A stretch of 15,422 nt of DNA from Acidobacteriaceae bacterium (lineage in GTDB: Bacteria; Acidobacteriota; Terriglobia; Terriglobales; Acidobacteriaceae), in the NCBI GenBank assembly GCA_003156495.1, contig PMHC01000064.1, forward strand, positions 6,519 through 21,940, read 5' to 3'. Position numbers and translations under genes: made by a program. The notes beneath the pieces were generated by a model. That model did no database searches. It was not told where the DNA came from and saw only the letters and a list, made by a program, of their open reading frames with translations. Below, one piece after another: positions 1-6,477 of the stretch. Position 1 is the stretch's first letter, and each line of letters starts with the position of its first letter.

Positions 1-144
1 CGCCAGAACGGCGAAGATGTCTTCGTGCATTACTCTGCGATCAATTCAAGCGGTTTCAAGAGCTTGCAAGAAGGTCAAGCCGTGCAGTTCAACGTAGTGA
101 AGGGCCCCAAGGGATGGCAGGCTGCTGACGTGCAGCCTCTCTAA
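1..144 (+). CDS. Cold-shock protein (CspA family), 3' part
   Basis: This is the last 47 codons of a small CspA-type nucleic-acid chaperone; the 5' end lies outside the window. The visible part contains the RNP-2 type motif 'DVFVHYSAI', followed by 'SLQEGQAVQFNVVKGPKGWQAADVQPL'-type residues that correspond to the last strands of the OB fold (the 'G..V.F.....G..A..V' signature). The upstream RNP-1 motif (KGFGFI type) is not in the window. Cold-shock proteins of this family bind single-stranded RNA and DNA and melt secondary structure; many are constitutive rather than cold-induced, and the sequence cannot decide which applies here. The C-terminus is of normal length, and a clear intrinsic terminator follows about 45 bp after the stop. 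Confidence 0.9.
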   Translation, partial: RQNGEDVFVHYSAINSSGFKSLQEGQAVQFNVVKGPKGWQAADVQPL

Positions 145-187
145 ACCCTGATCGGCCGGATTCCGGCAGAATCTAAGAAAACCACGG

Positions 188-223
188 AAGGGCTGGGAGC
201 AATCCCAGTCCTTTTGTGTTTTT
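188..223 (+). terminator. Intrinsic terminator of the cold-shock gene
   Basis: The arms GGGCTGGGA (190-198) and TCCCAGTCC (203-211) pair over 9 bp with one G-U pair and a GCAA tetraloop. Two flanking A-T pairs extend the stem, and a T-rich tract (TTTTGTGTTTTT) follows. It lies about 45 bp after the cold-shock stop codon. Confidence 0.85.
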
Positions 224-311
224 AGGGCCCACCTTCGGCGATGCGCATCCTTTCTGAATTGCCTGAGATGGACGCAATTTTTTCACTCTACAACTACTGG
301 AGAATGGTTCT

Positions 312-704
312 ATGCCAACCTCTATTCTGACCGCCAACGAAACCCTGTCGCCCACCTGCCGTGAAAATCCCGCGATCGCCCGCTGCTGGCGTGCCTACCG
401 CCGCGCCTACAACCAGCAGTTGGAAAGCGATGAAAACGAGTTCGTCGCTCACTGCCATGCCGCCAAGGTTTACCTGCGCGCGCTCCCCGACCTCTCCAGT
501 CTCGAGAAACTTCGCGATTTTATTGCCTGCGTTTCTTTTGCCGCCGCCAACGATCTCATCATTGAGAGCAGAAGCGCCGAACTGCTTAAGGTGGCCAAGG
601 TCGCCATTGCCGCCTTTCGCCTTGACGCGGAAGCCGCAAAAATCACCGCCAGAAAAAATAAAAAAATCGCCAAGCAGGTTTTGGCGGCTGCAAAAACAAT
701 ATAA
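312..704 (+). CDS. Small hypothetical protein, possibly Acidobacteria-specific
   Basis: This 130-residue protein has no recognised catalytic motif, signal peptide or membrane segment. It looks all-helical: the core at residues 22-105 is rich in Ala, Leu and charged residues ('ARCWRAYRRAYNQQL', 'LRDFIACVSFAAANDLII'), and the C-terminal tail (105-130) is rich in Ala and Lys. Four Cys residues occur (16, 25, 48, 73) without metal-site spacing. From memory it resembles a family of short acidobacterial proteins sharing 'AxCWxAYxxA...LP.L......IRDFIAC', whose function is unknown. The ATG at 312 has a GGAG box at 299-302, a good spacing. It appears monocistronic, lying after a terminator. The reverse-strand ORF over the same DNA is a shadow. 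Confidence 0.7.
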   Translation: MPTSILTANETLSPTCRENPAIARCWRAYRRAYNQQLESDENEFVAHCHAAKVYLRALPDLSSLEKLRDFIACVSFAAANDLIIESRSAELLKVAKVAIAAFRLDAEAAKITARKNKKIAKQVLAAAKTI

Positions 705-831
705 CTTATTCAAAATAAACAAAATCACACTTGATCCGTCTACAAAAACAGCTCGTTTTGGTTTAAAACCTTCAATCCCTTTCGCAAAGCCCATTTTTTT
801 CAAACTTTTGCTCGCCTTTTACCCCGGTTTT

Positions 832-1311
832 TCACCCTCGGTTCAGCCGCCAATAGGCTGCATTCAACACCGCGGCAAAGCTCACCCACGCCCAGTAGGG
901 AGCCATCAGCCAGGCCGCCGACGCAGTCACCTGTCCGAAGGCAATTGTTGTCGCCCCAATTGCCGCCCAGAGCAAAATCAACTCGGCCAGCGCCAACCCG
1001 ATCTCATGTCTTTGGAAGAAGATCCACGACCAGGCGAGGTTCAGCGCCAGTTGCGCCACAAATAGCCACAGCGCCCAGCTCCGCGCCGCGCTCGGCGTCG
1101 TCAACCACACCCGCCAGGCTGCCACGGCCATCAGCGCGTAGAGCAACGTCCACGCCGGTCCAAAGACCCAGTTCGGCGGTGCTATCGTCGGCCGCTCCAG
1201 CCTTTGGTACCAGCCCGTTACTTCGCCGGCCGTCCAGCGTCCGCCTAGCCCGGCCACGGTAAAACAAATCACCAACGAAAACAGCAATCCCATCCAGCGC
1301 ATCATATCCAC
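832..1311 (-). CDS. tspO: TspO/MBR family tryptophan-rich sensory protein
   Basis: This is a 159-residue, five-helix membrane protein of the TspO/peripheral benzodiazepine receptor family, usual length about 150-165. Visible signatures are W34-Y35 and P41 in the first loop; P45-P46, W48, F50-G51-P52 and W54 ('PPNWVFGPAWTLLY'); Q87, N91 and W94 in 'AQLALNLAWSWIFF'; and 'APYWAWVSFAAVLNAAYW' in the last helix. The protein is Trp-rich, as the name implies. Family members bind porphyrins and cholesterol-like ligands and have been linked to oxygen-dependent or stress regulation; the ligand here is unknown. The first ATG gives MDMMRWMG, and Met3, Met4 or Met7 could also start it. It diverges from the glycosyltransferase gene across a spacer carrying an inverted-repeat pair that may control both. 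Confidence 0.93.
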   Translation of the reverse strand: MDMMRWMGLLFSLVICFTVAGLGGRWTAGEVTGWYQRLERPTIAPPNWVFGPAWTLLYALMAVAAWRVWLTTPSAARSWALWLFVAQLALNLAWSWIFFQRHEIGLALAELILLWAAIGATTIAFGQVTASAAWLMAPYWAWVSFAAVLNAAYWRLNRG

Positions 1312-1336
1312 CCTGCATTAGGGATTCCGCGCCGAC

Positions 1337-1414
1337 AGCAATCGTTGCAAAAGTTCATCGCGGCGGCGTGCGATACCATTTTCTTGTTGCTACAGCTGCC
1401 GCGCAACGATTGCT
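1337..1414. promoter_or_regulatory. Perfect 12-bp inverted repeat pair in divergent spacer
   Basis: AGCAATCGTTGC at 1337-1348 is the exact reverse complement of GCAACGATTGCT at 1403-1414. Each arm is itself a dyad of the form GCAA-N3-TTGC, so the pair reads as two operator-like sites about 65 bp apart, near six helical turns. A smaller nested dyad (ATCGC 1357-1361, GCGAT 1370-1374) lies between them. The left site is 26 bp before the tspO ATG and the right one 18-27 bp before the glycosyltransferase start. A shared regulator or DNA loop is an inference. A cruciform or the ends of a tiny mobile repeat are alternatives, but I see no flanking target duplication. Confidence 0.5.
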
Positions 1415-1441
1415 ACCGCCCTCTGTAAAGGATTGGACCGC

Positions 1442-2521
1442 GTGAAGCTCCCAGCACCCTACCCAGTTCTGCTCTGCGTCTTTTGGCTTTTCTCAATGCT
1501 AGCCATTCCTTTTTGGATTGCCGGAGACGGGACGATTGCCTGGGATTACGGAGTTTTGCAGCGGGCGATGGAGGCATTGCACGTCGGCCAAGATCCTTAT
1601 TTGACAGGCATCGCCGCTCAGGACGCCTATCGGCAGAGTCCAACGCTGCAAGCTCAAGAACAACCGCCGATCATTTATGTCTACTCGCCGGCCACGCTGC
1701 CGTTGCTGCAGTTTTTGTGCGCGCTTCCGCAGGCGGTAGTCGCCACCATTTACTGGACGGTCTACGTCCTGTTGATTCTGGCGCAACTGCTGGTTTCTAC
1801 GCGTCTTGCCGGGCCGCGGGAGCGGCGCATCGCGCTGATGCTTGCGCCGGTCGCGGTCTTCTTTCCTGGGCTGCTGATCTTCGATTCCGTTCTCAGCGGG
1901 AATGTCGCGTTTCTGCTCTTCGGCCTAGTGTTTTTAGCCGCTTGGTGGGGATGGAGCCGCGGCCATTGGCTGTTCTTTTACGCCGCCGTCATTCTGGCCG
2001 CCTGCTTCAAAATTCCCTACCTGATGCTGCTGGCGATTCCGTTGCTGGCCGGGCGTAAGCAATGGCCGCAAGCGATCGCTACAGCCGTGGCCGTGCTGGG
2101 CGCTTATGCGCTGCAATTCCGCATTTGGCCCGTTTCTTTCCACAATTATCTACTCGCCATCGATCGCATTTTCAGCTTCAACAAAGATTTCGGTTCAGGC
2201 CCGGCGGGCAGATTTGGCGCAGCGTTTGCGGCGCTTGGCCTGCCATATCCTAAGCCGGAGATGTTCTTTTATTTAGCAACCGCGCTGCCGCTCTTTCTGG
2301 TTCTGCTCTATCTATCGCGCTATTACCGGCAAGGGGTGCTGCGTCGGGAGGAGTGGCTGCCGGTGCTGCTGCTTGGCGTGCTGCTGCTCAATCCCCGCCT
2401 GATCGAGTACGAGATTTTTCCTTTCACCATCGCGATGGCGCTCGTCGCCTGGCGGCTGATTACCGCTGTGACGAGGCCGCGGCTAGTGGCCGCGCTTGCG
2501 CTACCGCTGTGGGGGCGATGA
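1442..2521 (+). CDS. GT87-like (DUF2029) membrane glycosyltransferase, probably frameshifted
   Basis: This multi-pass membrane protein has about nine or ten hydrophobic segments and looks like a GT-C fold, polyprenyl-phosphate-dependent glycosyltransferase of family GT87/DUF2029. The N-terminal helix is followed by an extracytoplasmic loop with an acidic 'WDYGVLQRAMEAL' and 'GQDPYLTG' (D..V...A...G.DPY signature), then 'PPIIYVYSPATLPLLQ' and 'SGNVAFLLFGLVF'. Its donor and acceptor are unknown; relatives mannosylate lipid or cell-wall glycans in actinobacteria. The frame is open from TTG 1433, but AAAGGA (1427-1432) abuts that codon and sits 9 bp before GTG 1442, so I prefer GTG 1442. The frame ends at TGA 2519-2521, just after a G5 run. 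One more G would continue into the next frame, which encodes a final transmembrane helix. Confidence 0.78.
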   Translation: MKLPAPYPVLLCVFWLFSMLAIPFWIAGDGTIAWDYGVLQRAMEALHVGQDPYLTGIAAQDAYRQSPTLQAQEQPPIIYVYSPATLPLLQFLCALPQAVVATIYWTVYVLLILAQLLVSTRLAGPRERRIALMLAPVAVFFPGLLIFDSVLSGNVAFLLFGLVFLAAWWGWSRGHWLFFYAAVILAACFKIPYLMLLAIPLLAGRKQWPQAIATAVAVLGAYALQFRIWPVSFHNYLLAIDRIFSFNKDFGSGPAGRFGAAFAALGLPYPKPEMFFYLATALPLFLVLLYLSRYYRQGVLRREEWLPVLLLGVLLLNPRLIEYEIFPFTIAMALVAWRLITAVTRPRLVAALALPLWGR

Positions 2522-2670
2522 ATTATTTTGCCAACGCTTCCAGAGCCTGCTGGAAGAACATCGAATGCTCGATTCTGTTGACGCTGATCGTGGGCGGCTG
2601 CTGGCATTTGCTGCGGCAGACGCGGCAGGCTCGGCAAACTCCCGCCAAACCGCTGGCGCAAGAGGCTTGA
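2518..2670 (+). pseudogene. Displaced C-terminal helix of the GT87-like gene (or coupled micro-ORF)
   Basis: An open frame of 50 codons starts at an ATG that overlaps the upstream TGA as ATGA. It encodes a hydrophilic 'MNYFANASRACWKNIE', one clear transmembrane helix ('CSILLTLIVGGCWHLL') and a basic, Gln/Pro-rich tail. Family members usually end in one more helix than the upstream frame provides, and inserting a single base into the G5 run at 2511-2515 would fuse the two frames as '...LPLWGAMNYF...'. I therefore read this as the lost C-terminus of the glycosyltransferase, caused by a real or sequencing one-base deletion. The ATGA overlap also fits a genuine, translationally coupled 50-residue membrane protein, which cannot be excluded. 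Confidence 0.5.
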
Positions 2671-2734
2671 GCCCGTCCCGCTCGACTTTCCGGCCCATGA
2701 ACCTCTATCCTCAAAGAAAGACCTGCACACGAAC

Positions 2735-2755
2735 TTCCCGCAGGCCTTTCGGGAA
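2735..2755 (+). promoter_or_regulatory. Hairpin in the thrS leader
   Basis: TTCCCG (2735-2740) pairs with CGGGAA (2750-2755) across a 9-nt loop, 12 bp before the thrS start. The only Shine-Dalgarno-like bases near the start, GGGA at 2751-2754, lie inside the right arm. The placement would allow translational control of thrS, but nothing else in the sequence shows it. Confidence 0.3.
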
Positions 2756-2767
2756 TCCAACGCCATT

Positions 2768-4801
2768 ATGAGCACGCAAACCATCGATATTCATCTTCCC
2801 GACGGCTCGGTCCGCCAAGTTCCCTCTGGCACAACGCCTCTGGAAGTCGCCAACTCCATCTCTCCGCGCCTGGCCTCGGCTTCGGTCGCCGCGCGGCTGA
2901 TTCCGCTCACCGGCGTGATTGCCGCCGCCAAAGCGGCCGAAGACTCCGACGAAGCGGCCATGTATGCGGCCGAAGATGCCTCGGTAGCGCGTCTGGTGGA
3001 TCTGACCACACCGCTTACCGACTCGGTCCATCTCGAGCTCATCACGGAAAAAGATTCCGAAGCGCTCACCGTTCTGCGCCACTCGGCCGCGCACGTTTTG
3101 GCCACCGCCGTTCTCGAGCTCTTCCCCGAAACCAAGCTCGGCCACGGCCCGGCTACCGAATCCGGTTTCTTCTACGACTTCCATCGCGAAAAGCCCTTCA
3201 CCCCCGACGATCTTGCCGCCATTGAAAAAAAGATGGCCGAAGTCGTCGCCCGCGATGACAAATTCACCCGCGAGTACGAGCCGCGCGAGCAAGCTCTAGC
3301 TGAATTCGATAAAGACGGCGACTTCATGAAGTCGCACTTCGTCTCCAAATTCACCAAGCCCGGCGATCAGGTCAGCTTCTATCGCAACGGCAAATTCGTC
3401 GACTTCTGCCGCGGCCCGCATCTGCCTTCGACCGGCCGCGTCAAGGCCTTCAAGGTCACCAAAGTTGCCGGCGCCTACTGGCTCGGCGACGAAAAGAACC
3501 CGCAATTGCAGCGCGTCTACGGCACCGCCTTCTTCTCCAAAAAAGATCTTGACGCCCACTTCGCCCGTCTTGAAGAAGCCGCCCGCCGCGACCATCGCGT
3601 CATCGGCAAGCAGCTCGACCTTTTCAGCATTCAAGATCTGGCTGGTCCGGGGTTGATCTTCTGGCATCCCAAAGGCGCCATCATCCGCAAGACGATGGAA
3701 GACTGGATGCGCGAAGAGTGCCTCCGCCGCGGCTATCTGCTCGTTTACACGCCGCACGTCGCCCGCATCAATCTCTGGCAGACCTCCGGCCACGAAGGTT
3801 TCTACGCCCAGAACATGTTCACCCCCATGGAGCTGGACGATGGCCTCTATCGGCTCAAGCCGATGAACTGCCCCTTCCACATCCTCATCTACAAAAACTC
3901 GCCCAAAAGCTACCGCGACCTGCCCGCCCGCTACGCCGAGCTTGGCAACGTCTACCGCTACGAGCGCTCTGGAACCATGCATGGCCTGCTGCGCGTTCGC
4001 GGCTTTACGCAGGATGACGCCCACATCTTCTGCATGCCCGAACAGATCGAAAGCGAAGTGAACAACTGCATCGACTTCGCCGAAGCCGTGCTCAAAACCT
4101 TCGGCTTCCATGAGTTCAAAGTCGAGCTTTCCACCTGGGACCCGAACGACCGCGCCCACTACGCCGGTTCGGATGAGAACTGGAACCTGGCCATCAACTC
4201 GCTCGACCATGTGCTCAAAGCCAAGGGGATTCCTTACAAGACCATCCCCGGCGAAGCCGCCTTCTACGGCCCCAAAATCGACATCAAGCTCGTCGATGTT
4301 CTCGGCCGTCTCTGGCAGCTTTCCACCGTGCAGTTTGACTTCAATCTGCCGGCCCGCTTCGAGCTCGAATACACCGGCGAAGACGGCGAAAAGCATCAGC
4401 CTGTCATGGTTCACCGCGCGCTCTTCGGCTCGGTCGAACGCTTTTTCGGCGTCCTCATCGAGCACTACGCCGGCGCATTTCCGCTCTGGCTCGCGCCCGT
4501 GCAGGTTGGCCTGGTGCCCATTGCCGAGCGCCACCTTGAGTACGCGAAGAAGCTCGAAGCCGAGCTCAAGGCCGCGGGTCTCCGCGTTGAGGTCGATGAT
4601 CGCAACGAAAAAATGAACGCCAAAATCCGCGACTTCGCCATGCAAAAGACTCCGTACATCGTGGTCTTCGGCGATAAAGAAGCCTCGGCGGAAGCGGTCA
4701 ACATCCGTACCCGTGGTAAAAACGAGCAAGTCACCATGCCTCTGGCCGAGTTCATCGCCAAAGCCAAGCAACTGATTGCTACGCAGTCGATGGAGCTTTA
4801 A
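2768..4801 (+). CDS. thrS: Threonine--tRNA ligase
   Basis: This 677-residue protein is a class II threonyl-tRNA synthetase, which charges tRNA-Thr and removes mischarged serine. The N-terminal TGS domain covers roughly residues 1-75. The editing domain follows, with H105-x3-H109 and 'CRGPH' (C214, H218). The catalytic core has motif 2 in 'VYRYERSGTMHGLLRVRGFT' and motif 3 at 'FGSVERFFGVLIEHYAG', and the anticodon-binding domain fills the last ~110 residues. The zinc ligands are all present: C368 ('MNCPFH'), H419 ('DDAHIF') and H549 ('MVHRALFG'), with spacing close to the E. coli enzyme. The stretch before H105 is about 32 residues longer than in E. coli and Ala/Glu-rich. The ATG at 2768 has no strong Shine-Dalgarno sequence. 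The gene ends in a perfect terminator. Confidence 0.98.
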   Translation: MSTQTIDIHLPDGSVRQVPSGTTPLEVANSISPRLASASVAARLIPLTGVIAAAKAAEDSDEAAMYAAEDASVARLVDLTTPLTDSVHLELITEKDSEALTVLRHSAAHVLATAVLELFPETKLGHGPATESGFFYDFHREKPFTPDDLAAIEKKMAEVVARDDKFTREYEPREQALAEFDKDGDFMKSHFVSKFTKPGDQVSFYRNGKFVDFCRGPHLPSTGRVKAFKVTKVAGAYWLGDEKNPQLQRVYGTAFFSKKDLDAHFARLEEAARRDHRVIGKQLDLFSIQDLAGPGLIFWHPKGAIIRKTMEDWMREECLRRGYLLVYTPHVARINLWQTSGHEGFYAQNMFTPMELDDGLYRLKPMNCPFHILIYKNSPKSYRDLPARYAELGNVYRYERSGTMHGLLRVRGFTQDDAHIFCMPEQIESEVNNCIDFAEAVLKTFGFHEFKVELSTWDPNDRAHYAGSDENWNLAINSLDHVLKAKGIPYKTIPGEAAFYGPKIDIKLVDVLGRLWQLSTVQFDFNLPARFELEYTGEDGEKHQPVMVHRALFGSVERFFGVLIEHYAGAFPLWLAPVQVGLVPIAERHLEYAKKLEAELKAAGLRVEVDDRNEKMNAKIRDFAMQKTPYIVVFGDKEASAEAVNIRTRGKNEQVTMPLAEFIAKAKQLIATQSMEL

Positions 4802-4818
4802 ACCGCCAGCAAAGCTAC

Positions 4819-4853
4819 AAAAAGAGCGTCCGCTTAGGACGCTCTTTTTGTTT
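4819..4853. terminator. Bidirectional intrinsic terminator after thrS
   Basis: AAAGAGCGTCC (4821-4831) and GGACGCTCTTT (4837-4847) form a perfect 11-bp stem with a GCTTA loop, flanked by an A-tract on the left and TTGTTT on the right. It serves thrS on the plus strand and, through the A-tract, can end the convergent gene at 4906-5742. Confidence 0.9.
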
Positions 4854-4905
4854 GCGCTGAATCGCCCGCACAGGCGATTTGCTTCCACGCGAGCCGCGCT
4901 CCGCT

Positions 4906-5742
4906 TTACGGCTGCTGCGGCGCGTCTTCATCCGAAGGCACAATCAGGCTACTGCTGGTGAACCGCTTGTAATCGCTAAAGCTGGAATCGGTGACGACTC
5001 GCGCAAATTCCTTTTCCTTGTGCTTTTTGTCCGCTATCAGATAATCGATGTGATTTGTTGTATCGACGGCGACCCCGTCAATTGTCTTCATCGTGAACCA
5101 TCCGCTCGATCCCTTCAGCAAACCCTCTTCGTCGGCTAGCAGCTCAAAGGCGACTTTGGCCACCTCGTGATTTTTCTCGTCAATCCAAATCGTAACGTGA
5201 CGTTGCGGCGCATCGGGCGCGGAGCTTTTCGGCACGGACTCAATTACAGTGCATTCGTGGCCGTCGATCATCTCGTGGCGCGTAATCCGGTTGTCGTAAA
5301 GCGTTAGCAGCTTATGAAAGTTGATGTTCACGTTGGCGAATCGGCCGTGCGCCTGCTCGGCGCGCTGCTGCAGGCTCAAGCCATTTTGCCGGTTCACGGC
5401 CTCTTCGTAGCGTTTTTGCTCGGCCTCCAGAGTCTTGCCCTCAAGAGGCTTGCCGTTAATCTCCAGCAATCGCTGGTATTCCTTATCGTAGAGAAAAATC
5501 GTCTCGTAAAGGCTGGTACCGTCAAAGGTCTTTTTGCCATTCGGTTTGTAATTCGTCTGGTGGCGCACCTCCCGGTAGGTAAAGCGCGCCTTGCCCGCTT
5601 CATTCGGCTTGTATTTTTCGGTGGCGGCCTTCAGCAGCGAGTTGGCTTCATCTAAACTTTGCGCGTAACTGGAATGAGCGGCAAAAACCGCAGTAAAGGC
5701 AAGCAGCTCGGCTGCGGAGGTGAGAAAGCGGCGGAACGTCAT
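4906..5742 (-). CDS. Secreted protein of unknown function (possible LolA-like fold)
   Basis: This is a 278-residue exported protein. From the ATG at 5740-5742 it begins 'MTFRRFLTSAAELLAFTAVF' and continues to a plausible signal-peptidase site after 'SSYAQ', so I prefer this start to the in-frame GTG 39 bp upstream. The mature part (residues ~30-278) mixes strands and charged helices: 'ARFTYREVRHQTNY', a Glu/Lys/Gln-rich helix around 95-130, 'RHEMIDGHECTVIESVP' and 'HVTIWIDEKNHEVAKVAFEL'. The 'TVIESVPK...IWIDEKNHEVAKV' stretch resembles the curved beta-sheet of LolA/RseB-like lipoprotein-binding proteins, but this is a weak impression and no catalytic motif is visible. It diverges from the Uma2 gene with 90 bp between them, and shares the terminator with thrS. 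Confidence 0.7.
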   Translation of the reverse strand: MTFRRFLTSAAELLAFTAVFAAHSSYAQSLDEANSLLKAATEKYKPNEAGKARFTYREVRHQTNYKPNGKKTFDGTSLYETIFLYDKEYQRLLEINGKPLEGKTLEAEQKRYEEAVNRQNGLSLQQRAEQAHGRFANVNINFHKLLTLYDNRITRHEMIDGHECTVIESVPKSSAPDAPQRHVTIWIDEKNHEVAKVAFELLADEEGLLKGSSGWFTMKTIDGVAVDTTNHIDYLIADKKHKEKEFARVVTDSSFSDYKRFTSSSLIVPSDEDAPQQP

Positions 5743-5832
5743 AGAGAAATTATCCGCCAACTCGCGGGCTTGTTGAAACACGCGAATAAGCCCTCTCTGG
5801 CGGTTTCACTGGATTCGGAGGATACTATCTGC

Positions 5833-6366
5833 ATGGCGACGCAGCCTGTATTCGACAAACCGATCACCGTCGAGGAGTACCTCTCGACCGTCTACGAGCA
5901 CGACTGCGAGTATGTAGACGGCGTGATCGAGGAGCGCGACTTGGGCGAATTCGAACATGCGTACGTGCAGGGAATTTTAATTACGCTATTCAACAACCAC
6001 CGCGCCGACTGGGGCGTTTACGCGCTCCCCGAGCAGCGCGTGCAAACGCAAAAAACGCACTTCCGCGTTCCCGATATAGCCGTCCTGCGCGAGGGCTCCA
6101 AGCGTGAGCCGATTCTCACCCATCCGCCGCTTTTGATTGTCGAAGTCCAGTCGCCCGACCAATCGCTGCGTTATACCGAGGCCAAGGCACTGGAGTATCT
6201 CGCCTTCGGCGTTGAAAACCTCTGGGTCGTCGATCCCTACGCCCGCGTTGCTTATCGCGGCACAACGAACGGCCTTGAACTGGTCCGTACCGGCGAACTC
6301 GCTATCCCCGATTCGCCCATCCGCATCGTTCTTGGCGATCTCTTCGCCGAGTTGGACCGGGTCTAG
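5833..6366 (+). CDS. Uma2 family (DUF820) PD-(D/E)XK-like endonuclease
   Basis: This 177-residue protein matches the Uma2/DUF820 family, a restriction-endonuclease-like fold that is abundant in cyanobacteria and also found in Acidobacteria; its biological role is not established. Motifs seen in order: 'EYVDGVIEE' (E26, D29, G30), H42 in 'GEFEHAYVQG', E67 in 'LPEQRV', P80-D81 in 'FRVPDIAVL', 'LLIVEVQSPDQ' with E104, K118 in 'EAKALEYLAFGV', and 'LWVVDPYAR'. The D81...E104...K118 set is the putative metal-binding nuclease core, and all three residues are intact. ATG 5833 is preceded by GGAGGA at 5817-5822, an ideal ribosome site; the open frame runs further upstream but lacks such a site. It ends in a strong bidirectional terminator. 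Confidence 0.9.
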   Translation: MATQPVFDKPITVEEYLSTVYEHDCEYVDGVIEERDLGEFEHAYVQGILITLFNNHRADWGVYALPEQRVQTQKTHFRVPDIAVLREGSKREPILTHPPLLIVEVQSPDQSLRYTEAKALEYLAFGVENLWVVDPYARVAYRGTTNGLELVRTGELAIPDSPIRIVLGDLFAELDRV

Positions 6367-6430
6367 CAAGCGATTGAATTTAGCCGCGTAACCGAAATTC
6401 CTAGTTGGCAAAGCCACAGCGGTGGCCAAC

Positions 6431-6463
6431 AAAAAAGGCGTCCGTAGCGGACGCCTTTTTTGT
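6431..6463. terminator. Bidirectional intrinsic terminator between convergent genes
   Basis: AAAAAAGGCGTCCG (6431-6444) and CGGACGCCTTTTTT (6448-6461) are perfectly complementary over 14 bp with a TAG loop. The A and T tracts let it work in both directions, for the Uma2 gene (plus) and the PH-domain gene (minus). Confidence 0.93.
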
Positions 6464-6477
6464 TCTTATCAATCGTT

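Noticed and set aside
294..803. 169-codon minus-strand frame over the small hypothetical gene
   Set aside because: The plus-strand gene has a good ribosome site and a coherent helical pattern; the reverse product is Gly/Phe-rich with no ribosome site.
3296..4888. 530-codon open frame antisense to thrS
   Set aside because: It is a codon-bias shadow: thrS has every catalytic and zinc motif, whereas the antisense translation is a featureless Gly/Val/Glu-rich string that runs through the terminator.
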